A DNA stretch of 64,000 nucleotides from contig NC_030824.1 of NCBI RefSeq assembly GCF_001704415.2, forward strand, positions 32,235,022 to 32,299,021, given 5' to 3'. Numbering within the stretch: the first letter of the stretch is position 1; each line of letters opens with the position of its first letter. Under the pieces are notes generated by a model that saw nothing but the letters and a program-made list of their open reading frames with translations, did not search any database and was not told where the DNA came from. Both the position numbers and the translations under genes were made by a program. Source of the stretch: Capra hircus (Eukaryota; Chordata; Mammalia; Artiodactyla; Bovidae). Below are positions 30,281 through 40,712 of the stretch, one piece after another.

Positions 30281-31493
30281 GGGGATCCAGAAAAGATGGC
30301 GGAGGAATAGGACGGGAAGACCACTTTCTCCCTTACAAATTCCTCAAAAGAACATTTCAACGCCGAGCAAACTCCACGAAACAACTTCTGTAGGCTGGCA
30401 GAGGACATCAGGCAACCAGAAAAACAGACCATTGTCTTCAAAACCAGATTTTTAATCTTCGCTCTTAGGTTTTTGTTGTCAATTTTGTACATTTAAAAAC
30501 CCAAACTTCACTACCCAAGTTTACCTGAGAGCGAGATTTCTGGCTTGACCACTCTCTCCTCCTTTGGACTCTCCTTTTTCTCCACCAGGTGGCCTCTGTC
30601 TCTTTTCTCCCCCATCTCTTCTCTATCCAACTCTGTCAATCTCTGTGTGTTCCAGACGGTGGAGAACACCCAAGGGGCTGGTTACTGGCGGGATTTGTCT
30701 CTCTCCTTCTCATTCCTCTCTCTTATCCTCCTGACCACCTCTGTCGACTTCCTCCCTCTCCTCTTCCCTGTATAACTCCATAAATACCTCTGAGCGGTCC
30801 AGACTATGGAACACACATAAGGAAGTGACTACTGGCTAGCTTGCTCTCTCCTCTTTTGATCTCACCGCATCTCATTCCAGTTACCTCTAACTACCCCCTC
30901 CATCTTCTCTTCTCCTGGTAACTCAGTGAACCTCTCTGAGTGTCCCTCAATGTGGAGAAACTTTTCATCTTTAACCTAGATGATTTATCATCGGTGCTGT
31001 ATAGAGGGAGAAGTCTAGAGGTTACTGTAAAAATAAAACTGAAAACCAGAAGCAGGAGGCTTAAATCCAAAGCCTGAAAACATTAGAGAACTCTTGAATT
31101 CAGGGAACATTAAGCAATAGGAGCTCATCAAATGCCTTCATACCTACACCAAAACCAAGCTCCACCCAAGGGCCAACAAGTTCCAAAACAAGGCATACCA
31201 CTCAAATTCTCCAGCAACACGGGAACACTCCCCTGAGCTTCAATATACAGGCAGCTCAAAATTATTCCAAAACCTTTGATGTCTCATAACCCATTACTGG
31301 TCACTCCACTGCACTCCAGAGAGAAGAAACCCAGCTCCACCCACCAAAACTCCAACACAAGCCTCCCTAACCAGGAAACCTAGACAAGCCACTGATAGAA
31401 CCCCACCCACAGTGAGGAAGCTCCATAATAAAGAGAACTCCACAAATTACCAGAATATAAAAAGGCCACCCCAACCGCAGCAATATAACCAAG
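30281..31493 (+). promoter_or_regulatory. L1 5' UTR with tandem-monomer-like block
   Basis: In L1 elements this region holds the internal RNA polymerase II promoter. The YY1-like AAGATGGCGG near +13 (30293-30302) fits that role, since YY1 positions L1 transcription start in primates. From about 30530 to 30963, three C/T-rich units recur every 143-147 bp. Each carries a CTGGC..G..CTCTC head and ends in CCAGAC..GGAGAACAC, CCAGACTATGGAACACAC or CCTCAATGTGGAGAAAC. Promoter activity is inferred, not shown. Confidence 0.7.
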
Positions 31494-32420
31494 ATGAAGA
31501 GACAGAGGAATACTCAGCAGGTAAAGGAACATGAGAGTTGCCCACCAAACCAAACAAAAGAGGAAGAAGTAGGGAATCTACCTGAGAAGGAATTCCGAAT
31601 ATTGATAGTGAAAATGATCCAAAATCTTGAAATCAAAATGGAATCACAGATAAATAGCCTGGAGACAAGGACTGGGAAGATGCAAGAAAGGTTTAACAAG
31701 GACCTAGAAGAAATAAAAAAGAGTCAAAATATAATGAATAATGCAATAAATGAGATCAGAAACACTCTGGAGGCAACAAATAGTAGAATAACGGAGGCAG
31801 AAGATAGGATTAGTGAAATAGAAGATAGAATGATAGAAATAAATGAATCAGAGAGGAAACAAGAAAAATGAATTAAAAGAAATGAGGACAATCTCAGAGA
31901 CCTCCAGGACAATATGAAACGCTCCAACATTCGAATTATAGGAGTCCCAGAAGAAGAAGACAGAAAGAAAGATCATGAGAAAATCCTTGAGGAGATAATA
32001 GTTGAAAACTTCCCTAAAATGGGGAAGGAAATAATCACCCAAGTCCAAGAAACACGGAGAGTTCCAAATAGGATAAACCCAAGGCAAAACACCCCAAGAC
32101 ACATATTAATCAAATTAACAAAGATCAAACACAAAGAACAAATATTAAAAGCAGCAAGGGAAAAACAACAAATAACACACAAGGGGATTCCCATAAGGAT
32201 AACAGCTGATCTTTCAATAGAAACTCTTCAGGCCAGGAAGGAATGGCAAGACATACTTAAAGTGATGAAAGACAATAACCTAAAGCCCAGATTACTGTAC
32301 CCAGCAAGGATCTCATTCAAATACGAAGGAGAAATCAAAAGCTTTACAGACAAGCAAAAGCTGAGGGAATTCAGCACCACCAAACCAGCTCTCCAACAAA
32401 TTCTAAAGGATATTCTCTAG
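31494..32420 (+). pseudogene. L1 ORF1 (RNA-binding chaperone), one premature stop
   Basis: Encodes the ORF1p homologue, which trimerises, binds L1 RNA and acts as a nucleic-acid chaperone. The frame runs 309 codons with one in-frame TGA at 31869-31871 (codon 126). N-terminal half: basic start MKRQRNTQQ, then heptad-rich coiled coil (residues about 45-125). After the stop: the RRM-like start KRSNIRIIGVPEEED and a basic C-terminal domain with LKPRLLYPARISFKYEGEIKSF. TGA sits where an Arg codon is expected, consistent with CGA to TGA deamination. Confidence 0.93.
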
Positions 32421-32471
32421 ACAGGAAACACGAAAAGGGTGTATAAACCCGAACCCAAAACAATAAAGTAA

Positions 32472-35400
32472 ATGGTAATGGGATCATACTTATCAATAAT
32501 TACCTTAAACGTAAATGGGTTGAACGCCCCAACCAAAAGACAAAGACTGGCCGAATGGATACAAAAACAAGACCCCTCTATATGCTGCTTACAAGAGACC
32601 CACCTCAAAACAAGGGACACATACAGACTGAAAGTGAAGGGCTGGAAAAAGATATACCACACAAATAGAGACCAAAAGAAAGCAGGAGTGGCAATACTCA
32701 TATCCGATAAAATAGACTTTAAAACAAAGGCTGTGAAAAGAGACAAAGAAGGCCACTACATAATGATCAAAGGAACAATCCAAGAAGAAGATATAACAAT
32801 TATAAATATATATGCACCCAATATAGGAGCACCACAATATGTAAAACAAATGCTAACAAGTATGAAAGGGGAAATCAACAATAACACAATAATAGTGGGA
32901 GACTTTAATACCCCACTTACACCTATGGACAGATCAACTAAACAGAAAATTAACAAAGAAACGCAAACTTTAAATGATACATTAGATCAGTTAGACCTAA
33001 TTGATATCTATAGTACATTTCACCCCAAAACAATGAATTTCACCTTTTTTTCAAGTGCTCATGGAACCTTCTCCAGGATAGATCACATCCTGAGCCATAA
33101 ATCTAAACTTGATAAACTAAAAAAAAAAAATGAAATCATTCCAAGCATCTTTTCTGACCATAATGCATTAAGATTAGATCTCAATTACAGGAGAAAAACT
33201 ATTAAAAATTCCAACATATGGAGGTTGAACAACACACTTCTGAATAACCAACAAATCACAGAAGAAATCAAAAAAGAAATCAAAATATGCATAGAAACTA
33301 ATGAAACTGAAAACACAACAACCCAAAACCTGTGGGACACTAGAAAAGCAGTGCTAAGAGGAAAGTTCATAGCAATACAGGCATACCTCAAGAAACAAGA
33401 AAAAAGTCAAATAAATAACCTAACTCTACAACTAAAGCAACTAGAAAAGGAAGAATTGGAGAACCCCAGAGTTAGTAGAAGGAAAGAAATCTTAAAAATT
33501 AGGGCAGAAATAAAAGCAAAAGAAACAAAAGAGACCATAGCAAAAATCAACAAAGCCAAAAGCTGGTTCTTTGAAAGGATAAATCAAATTGACAAACCAT
33601 TAGCCAGACTCATCAAGAAGCAAAGAGAGAAAAATCAAATCAATAAAATTAGAAATGAAAATGGAGAGATCACAACAGACAACACAGAAATACAAAGGAT
33701 CATAAGAGACTACTATCAGCAGTTGTATGCCAATAAAATGGACAACGTGGAAGAAATGAACAAATTCTTAGAAAAGTACAATTTTCCAAAACTGAACCAG
33801 GAAGAAATAGAAAATCTTAACAGACCCATCACAAGCACGGAAATTGAAACGGTAATCAGAAATCTTCCAGCAAACAAAAGCCCAGGTCGAGACGGCTTCA
33901 CAGCTGAATTCTACCAAAAATTTCGAGAAGAGCTAACACCTATCTTCCTCAAACTCTTCCAGAAAATGGCAGAGGAAGGTAAACTTCCAAACTCATTCTA
34001 TGAGGCCACCATCACCCTAATACCAAAACCTGACAAAGATGTCACAAAAAAAGAAAACTACAGGCCAATATCACTGATGAACATAGATGCAAAAATCCTC
34101 AACAAAATTCTAGCAATCAGAATCCAACAACACATTAAAAAGATCATACACCATGACCAAGTGGGCTTTATCCCAGGGATGCAAAGATGCTTCAATATCC
34201 GCAAATCAATCAATGTAATTCACCACATTAACAAATTGAAAAATAAAAACCATATGATTATCTCAATAGATGCAGAGAAGGCCTTTGACAAAATTCAACA
34301 TCCATTTATGATAAAAACTCTCCAGAAAGCAGGAATAGAAGGAACATACCTCAACATAATAAAAGCTATATATGACAAACCCACAGCAAACATTATCCTT
34401 AATGGTGAAAAATTGAAAGCATTTCCCCTAAAGTCAGGAACAAGACAAGGGTGTCCACTCTCACTGCTACTATTCAACATAGTTCTGGAAGTTTGGCCAC
34501 AGCAATCAGAGCAGAAAAAGAAATAAAAGGAATCCAAATTGGAAAAGAAGAAGTAAAACTCTCACTGTTTGCAGATGACATGATCCTCTACATGGAAAAC
34601 CCTAAAGACTCCACCAGAAAATTACTAGAGCTCATCAATGAATATAGTAAAGTTGCAGGATATAAAATCAACACACAGAAATCCCTTGCATTCCTATACA
34701 CGAATAATGAGAAAGTAGAAAAAGAAATTAAGGAAACAATTCCATTCACCATTGCAATGAAAAGAATAAAATACTTAGGACTATATCTACCTAAAGAAAC
34801 TAAAGACCTATATACAGAAAACTATAAAACACTGATGAAAGAAATCAAAGAGGACACTAATAGATGGAGAAATATACCATGTTCATGGATTGGAAGAATC
34901 AATATAGTGAAAATGAGTATACTACCCAAAGCAATTTACAAATTCAATGCAATCCCTATCAAGCTACCAGCCATATTTTTCACAGAACTAGAACAAATAA
35001 TTTCAAGATTTGTATGGAAATACAAAACACCTCGAATAGCCAAAGCAATCTTGAGAAAGAAGAATGGAACTGGAGGAATCAACTTGCCTGACTTCAGGCT
35101 CTACTACAAAGCCACAGTCATCAAGACAGTATGGTACTGGCACAAAGACAGACATATAGATCAGTGGAACAAAATAGAAAGCCCAGAGATAAATCCACAC
35201 ACATATGGACACCTTATCTTTGACAAAGGAGGCAAGAATATACAATGGAGTAAAGACAATCTCTTTAACAAGTGGTGCTGGGAAAACTGGTCAACCACTT
35301 GTAAAAGAATGAAACTAGATCACTTTCTAACACCCTACACAAAAATAAACTCAAAATGGATTAAAGATCTAAATGTAAGACCAGAAACTATAAAACTCCT

Positions 35401-36292
35401 AGAGGAGAACATAGGCAAAACACTCTCAGACATAAATCATAGCAGGATCCTCTATGATCCACCTCCCAGAATTCTGGAAATAAAAGCAAAAATAAACAAA
35501 TGGGATCTAATTAAAATTAAAAGCTTTTGCACAACAAAGGAAAATATAAGCAAGGTGAAAAGACAGCCTTCTGAATGTGAGAAAATAATAGCAAATGAAG
35601 CAACTGACAAACAACTAATCTCAAAAATATACAAGCAACTTATGCAGCTCAATTCCAGAAAAATAAACGACCCAATCAAAAAATGGGACAAAGAACTAAA
35701 CAGACATTTCTCCAAAGAAGACATACGGATGGCTAACAAACACATGAAAAGATGCTCAACATCACTCATTATTAGAGAAATGCAAATCAAAACTACAATG
35801 AGGTACCACTTCACACCAGTCAGAATGGCTGCGATCCAAAAATCTGCAAGCAATAAATGCTGGAGAGGGTGTGGAGAAAAGGGAACCCTCCTACACTGTT
35901 GGTGGGAATGCAAACTAGTACAGCCACTATGGAGAACAGTGTGGAGATTCCTTAAAAAATTGCAAATAGAACTACCTTATGACCCAGCAATCCCACTGCT
36001 GGGCATACACACCAAGGAAACCAGAATTGAAAGAGACACATGTACCCCAATGTTCATTGCAGCACTGTTTATAATAGCCAGGACATGGAAGCAACCTAGA
36101 TGTCCACCAGCAGATGAATGGATAAGAAAGCTGTGGTACATATACACAATGGAGTATTACTCAGCCGTTAAAAAGAATTCATTTGAATCAGTTCTGATGA
36201 GATGGATGAAACTGGAGCTGATTATACAGAGTGAAGTAAGCCAGAAAGAAAAACACCAATACAGTATACTAACACATATATATGGAATTTAG
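32472..36292 (+). pseudogene. L1 ORF2 (endonuclease and reverse transcriptase), one frameshift
   Basis: About 1,273 codons, normal L1 ORF2 length. Residues 1-235 form the AP-like endonuclease, with candidate catalytic residues E42 (QETH), D144/N146 (GDFNTPL), D204 (SRIDH) and D229/H230 (SDH). The reverse transcriptase follows (SPGRDGFTAEFYQKF, RPISLMNIDAKILNKILA, then FADD at 34568-34579). The C-terminus has a Cys-rich motif (CWRGC..HCWWEC, 35858-35911). One base is missing near 34491-34493 (codon 674), just after GCPLSLLLFNIVLEV, moving the frame so the catalytic FADD is not reached. No other stop or shift seen. Confidence 0.95.
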
Positions 36293-36502
36293 GAAGATGG
36301 CAATGACGACCCTGTATGCAAGACAGCAAAAAAGACACAGATGTGTATAACGGACTTTAGGACTCAGAGGGAGAGGGTGGGATAATTTGGGAGAATGGCA
36401 TTCTAACATCTATACTATCATGTAAGAATTGAATCACCAGTCTATGTCTGATGCAGGATACAGCATGCTTGGGGCTGGTGCATGAGGATGACTCAGAGAT
36501 GT

Positions 36503-36528
36503 TGTGGGGAGGGAGGTGGGAGGGGGGT
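36503..36528 (+). other. G-rich polypurine tract in L1 3' UTR
   Basis: Runs of G (GGGG, GGG, GGG, GGGGGG) separated by A, AGGT and A between 36503 and 36528 could form a G-quadruplex. A G-rich polypurine tract in the 3' UTR is a conserved feature of mammalian L1. Confidence 0.8.
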
Positions 36529-36585
36529 TCATGTTTGGGAACGCCTGTAAGAATTAAAGATTTTAAAATTAAAAAGAAAAAAAGA

Positions 36586-36595
36586 AAGAAATGTG
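36586..36595 (+). repeat. L1 target-site duplication, right copy
   Basis: AAGAAATGTG, identical to 30271-30280, immediately after the A-rich tail. Confidence 0.92.
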
Positions 36596-37605
36596 TGAAT
36601 GACAGAGAAAGACTCCAGCCAGGTTAGTGATGTGAAGCATAGTTTTCAAGAACCTACATAGAAGTTCAACTTTGACATAATAAAGGGATGCATTCTTACA
36701 GTGGACAAGGGTCCAAGAGCTATTAAAAACAGATAATTAAGACTTAAATTAGCTTCAAAACCAGAAACCAATCATTCTTCTCTTAAAAACATACAACATC
36801 TCTTCGAAACTTATATCCTGTTTCATCAAGGAAGACACTAACCTACATACCAAGAGAGAAGGTGATTTCCTACCAGGTCCCTTATGTGCCAAGCACAATC
36901 ATTATCTAGTAACTAAGAGATAAGAGATTAAAACCATCACATGTCAATTTGCTTTGTGTTTGTTGAAGTCAAGAATTGACTACTGAATATAACAATGGTT
37001 TAACATGTTTCTATATAAACTCCATATCTGAAAAGTAAAGACAATGTGGTTTAGCAACATGTCTTATGGTTGGCAATAGCAAAATGCCCTCTTTAGTTTA
37101 AAAAATGATGTGTCATGAAACTTCTTCAAAATAATTTATGGAAATCATTTTAAACTATGAAATAAATCTTGAAAATGCTACAGTGACAAGAGTTTAAACC
37201 AGGCCTTTGGAAGAATACCATTTTACCACCACTTTAAAAAATTGAAACATATGGTTAATATGAAGACATAAACAATATTTTTCCATTTTTTTCTCTTTGT
37301 CATCAGTGATTCAGAAATAAATACTACATGTGTTACTTGTTAATTATGAGGTGAAGTTAAACAGAGAGGTTTCAAGTTACTACTGGAATGAGAAGGAGAG
37401 AGCTGAGAATTTGATACCACACAAGAAACGTATTAAATTCCTGTACAATATACAATACATTTATCTTTCAAGTCAATCATGGAGCAATTATTTTTCTAGG
37501 AATAAGTTAACACAACAAAGAATTCCAGCCTCTAAAGCACATGCACAATGAGGAATCTAAAAATGGAAGAAAATAACCACTTGAGTAAAGAGTTATGGTC
37601 CATTC
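36596..37605. other. Unassigned AT-rich sequence
   Basis: No repeat or gene recognised. The short frame 37330-37551 has no known domain. Confidence 0.5.
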
Positions 37606-37890
37606 TGCCAGGAGCCAGTGTGAGGAACTCCGCCCATGGCAAACGTCATGAGGAAGGAGGCTTTGGCATACACAAAGGAGGGATCGAGCCTCAGAAAACC
37701 CCCGGTTCCTGAGCATCTACCCCCAAAACCAGAGTTTACCTACCTGTTTCATGCTCTCACCTACACCTCTGACTTTATGGGGGGCTGTTCCCCACCGGTT
37801 CTCTCGGAGAAGGAGTAAACTTGCAGCTCCAGTCAATAAAAATTCCTGGGCATGACAAGTGTGTCTCAGGTCAAACCTCTCTGCTGGCAG
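37606..37890 (+). mobile_element. Endogenous retroviral LTR, sense (BTLTR-like)
   Basis: Starts TGCCAGGAGCCAGTGTGAGG and contains GGGATCGAGCC, GGGGGCTGTTCCCCACCGG, CTCTCGGAGAAGGAGTAAAC, an AATAAA signal at 37835-37840 and TCCTGGGCATGACAAG. These match my memory of a ruminant ERV LTR of the BTLTR1 type. GC and CpG content exceed the flanks. The right end is approximate and no target duplication was found. No viral coding region is attached. Confidence 0.72.
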
Positions 37891-38035
37891 ACTAGCTTGT
37901 GTGACAGGATTATCCACACTCCTGCCACTATGCACATGATTGTTTACTACCTCTCAACCATAAACAGCACAGAGAATTTGGAGTATTTTGAAAATCTTAA
38001 TTAGCATAGGGCTTTTCTCATTGTTGAGTCAATGA
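37891..38035. other. Spacer between two LTRs
   Basis: About 145 bp of ordinary AT-rich sequence. Nothing recognised. Confidence 0.45.
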
Positions 38036-39144
38036 TTGCTGCCAGGCCTCCATATCCTCAGGCACCTGGGAATATATTAATGTATTTGGAATATAGAAAA
38101 GGCAATATAGTAGTTTTTGATGTTATCAATACTAGACTTTTTGAGTTAATGAATTTTCTCTTTTGTTATAGATCACTGCACTTTGTTATAAATCACTGTG
38201 TCCTTTCTATGTAAAAAATGTAACTTTATCACTATCTTAAGACTAAATAGATCTTATGGGGAACATTGGTGAAGGATTTTCATTTGTTGGACTGATGTTT
38301 GCTGCTAAATCTCCATATTCCCTGCCCTTATAATGCATATAACTAGCATATAGGAGAAATAAGTATTAACCTTTAAGATTAATCATGTTAACCTTAGGTT
38401 AAATAAATTCCTTTCTTAGTTGTAACCCACTACACCCTCACCCTATAGGAATGCAACTTTATCTGGTACCTTCAGAGGGTGGTGCCTGGTTTAAGAAAAA
38501 ACACTCTTGGAAAAAATAAGTGTTCTGGTTAACTGACCATTATCAGAAAGAAAGGGTCGTAAAATGTCAGCAGGCCTCATGGCCAGAAGATGGTGTAAAA
38601 CCCCTAAGACCTCTTTTTTTATACATTCATGTGAAGCATCTGATTTTGACAAAGGTCAGGACTGCTGACCCCCGTGTGACTTTGAAATTTCCATTTGTTT
38701 CTATGTGTAACAAAAGGTATATAAGCAAGCCTGAAAATAGAGAAAACGGATCAATTTCTGGAAAGACTGATTCCCCCATGTCATTCTTTCTTGTTCCCCG
38801 TTTTTCTGGCTGAATTCCCATCTGGAGCGTGGGTGCTCACCAAGCCTGCTAATTTTGCCCGGGCATTTAAGTTCCATGTGAGAGGGAGCCCAAGGCAGGG
38901 CACCCTCCGATATTCAAGTGGGCGCCGGTGGCCTAAGTAGGTGGTGCAAGCTTCTTGTCTCGAAGCTTTATTGGTATCCCACGTGAACCAAGTTATTCAG
39001 CCTCTTTTTCTCCACTAATATTTCCTACTACACTATCCGTTTCTAATCTCTCTATATATCTGTAATTAAATAAGTTTTTTCCTAGGACATCAATTCCGTC
39101 TCCCCTTCGAATTACCCTGGATCCACCGGGGCTGGACCCCAGCA
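38036..39144 (+). mobile_element. Long endogenous retroviral LTR, sense (ERVK-like)
   Basis: About 1.1 kb, ending in GGATCCACCGGGGCTGGACCCCAGCA at 39119-39144. TATA box TATATAA at 38718-38724. Poly(A)-signal-like ATTAAA at 39065-39070. The region between is GC-rich (GGGCGCCGGTGGCC around 38929). Recognised as a ruminant class II-like LTR. U3 shows an internal repeat (see findings). No primer-binding site or gag follows, so it looks like a solo LTR, although I could not confirm a target duplication; the left end is approximate. The 97-codon frame 38520-38813 is not a gene. Confidence 0.72.
38718..38724 (+). promoter_or_regulatory. TATA box of the ERVK-like LTR
   Basis: TATATAA in the context AAAAGGTATATAAGCAAGCC, well placed to start transcription at the U3/R boundary of this LTR. 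Activity is not implied. Confidence 0.65.
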
Positions 39145-39804
39145 CCATTTCTTAGTGAGAGGAAACTGGGGATTTGTATTAGATAAAACTGTACAATGTT
39201 GTGGTAACACAAGTGCTGAGGGAACTTGATCCTCCAGGCCCGGACTCAGGTTGTAATTCACATTGTGGTAAATGTGTCAAAACCACGGAAAACTTAACAA
39301 GTTCTCTGTCTCTCTGGATGATGTTATCTATCACCTAAACTCAAGAATTGAAGTTAGTTTCCACAAACAAAGGACTGACACAGAGGTAAATATGTCCTGA
39401 AGATATTTTACAGGTGGAAGCTTGGAAAAATGTGTCTTTATTATGCAGCAAAAGCAATTATATATTGCCTCCAAATAGACAGATCATGGGCATGTTATGA
39501 CAACAGATGGTCTTCTCACGTAAAGACATTCATCTTTAGCAAAAGAAAGCATCCATGAGTGATACTGAGCAGGTGGTAGTCTCCTGATCTCTCTGCTCCC
39601 CAGTCACCACCTGCAGAGCAAAGACTAATTGAATTTTCCTTAGCGTGCTCTAATTAAGGCAAAAGAAGCTGGTCAACTCATACAGAACAGTTAAAAAAAA
39701 TGTGAATTCAAAGCATTGCCAATTTACCAAATTGAGTTTCCTAGTCCTCATTGGGTTATTTCAGATATTAATTTGAAAATGAACTCATATTTCCTATCTT
39801 TTCC
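39145..39804. other. Unassigned sequence after the LTR
   Basis: No recognisable retroviral internal sequence, gene or repeat. TTAGTGAGAGGAAACTGGGG right after the LTR may be a trace of internal leader, but it is too short to decide. Confidence 0.45.
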
Positions 39805-39890
39805 TTTATTGGTAAGGATACTGAAACCAGGGATAATTGTGAGTCAACTAAGGTCATAGAAAAAGTTGATAAGAATCCAAGATCTCTAGT
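39805..39890 (-). mobile_element. Possible MIR fragment, antisense
   Basis: TTGGTAAGGATACTGAAACC, GTGAGTCAACTAAGGTCATAG and GAATCCAAGATCTCTAGT follow the MIR antisense order (ratio of matches low). Very eroded; could be coincidence. Confidence 0.42.
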
Positions 39891-40307
39891 ATTTTCTCTC
39901 AATTTTTAATTTTATCAGAAAATCTAATTTTAAAGATCTTTTCCTATAAAAATGGAAGGGTATACTCCTTTGGTGATCTAAACCACACTGTCTAATTATT
40001 CTTGGTGCCAACTGTTGTCATAATACAGTGGAAAGACTCCTGGTGATGAAGTAAGTAAATGTTTAAGTTGAGAGGGTTGTATCGCTAAGTAGTAGTTTTC
40101 TGTAGATTAGTGTGATGGTTATTTACTATCAACTTTCTGCTGGCTTTCTGCTGGAGTAGAAAACGTCATACTAAATTTCAGACTCTCTTGCTAGGAAGGC
40201 AATAGAGAGAAGAAATAACTAAAGCATCCATTAGAGGGAAATGAGATGGTGGGTAGAGGAGAAAAGAGACTGTCTGTTTTTTTCTTTCTTTTATTTCATT
40301 TTCTTGT
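39891..40307. other. Unassigned sequence
   Basis: No gene or repeat recognised. Confidence 0.45.
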
Positions 40308-40397
40308 TTTCCATAAATTTATTTATTTTAATTGGAGGTTAATTACTTTACAATATTGTATTGGTATTGTCATACATCAACATGAATCTGCCACAGG
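40308..40397 (-). mobile_element. Ruminant L1 3' terminus, antisense, very short
   Basis: The stretch TTTATTTTAATTGGAGG, TTAATTACTTTACAATATTG, TATTGGTATTG, CATACATCAACATGAATC, CTGCCACAGG is the reverse complement of the last about 90 bp of a ruminant L1 family, including its A-rich tail on the left. Extreme 5' truncation. Confidence 0.82.
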
Positions 40398-40449
40398 TGA
40401 CTGCCTTTTTTAAAAAAAAGCAATATTTAAGGTTTCTAGAAAAGGTTTA

Positions 40450-40712
40450 AAAAAACAATATTGATTTACTGGTTTATTTTTGGCTGTATCATGTCTTGGG
40501 GCGCACAGGATCTTCATTGCCTCATGTGGGATTTTTCGTTGTGGCTCATGGATTCTTTAGCTGTGGTGCAGGCTCTGGAGCATGTGGGCTCCATAGTTGC
40601 AGCACATGGGCATAGTTGCTCTGTGACATGCGGAGTCTTAGTTCACTGACTAGGGACTGAACCCATGTTGCAAGGTGGGTTCTTTACAACTGGACAACCA
40701 GGGATGCCCTAA
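40450..40712 (-). mobile_element. CHR-type tRNA-derived SINE, antisense
   Basis: Reverse complement of a CHR SINE with a complete head: TTTATTTTTGGCTGTATC (tail side), GCATGTGGGCTCCATAGTTGC, then GACTAGGGACTGAACCCATG (tRNA B-box side), GGTGGGTTCTTTACAACTGG, ACAACCAGGGATGCCC. About 260 bp, diverged. Confidence 0.85.

Larger units (their letters stand above)
30281..36585 (+). mobile_element. Apparently full-length ruminant L1 LINE, sense
   Basis: 6,305 bp between a 10-bp target duplication. It begins GGGGGATCCAG and carries a YY1-like AAGATGGCGG at positions 13-22 of the element, the usual L1 5' terminus. Then a 1.2-kb 5' UTR, ORF1, a 51-bp inter-ORF spacer, ORF2, a 3' UTR with a G-rich polypurine tract (36503-36528) and an A-rich end. 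Both ORFs have family-typical length, and only one disabling change is visible in each. A precise target duplication and both element ends being present argue for a fairly recent insertion. Confidence 0.96.

Noticed and set aside
30545..30783. Ser/Phe/Leu-rich frames in the L1 5' UTR
   Set aside because: Produced by the C/T-rich tandem block; overlapping frames on the same strand with no conserved motif.
35858..35911. Cys/His cluster resembling a zinc finger gene
   Set aside because: It is the conserved C-terminal Cys-rich motif of L1 ORF2, in the right place within the element.
38520..38813. 97-codon frame within the long LTR
   Set aside because: Lies across the U3/R region of an LTR around its TATA box; no domain and no start context.
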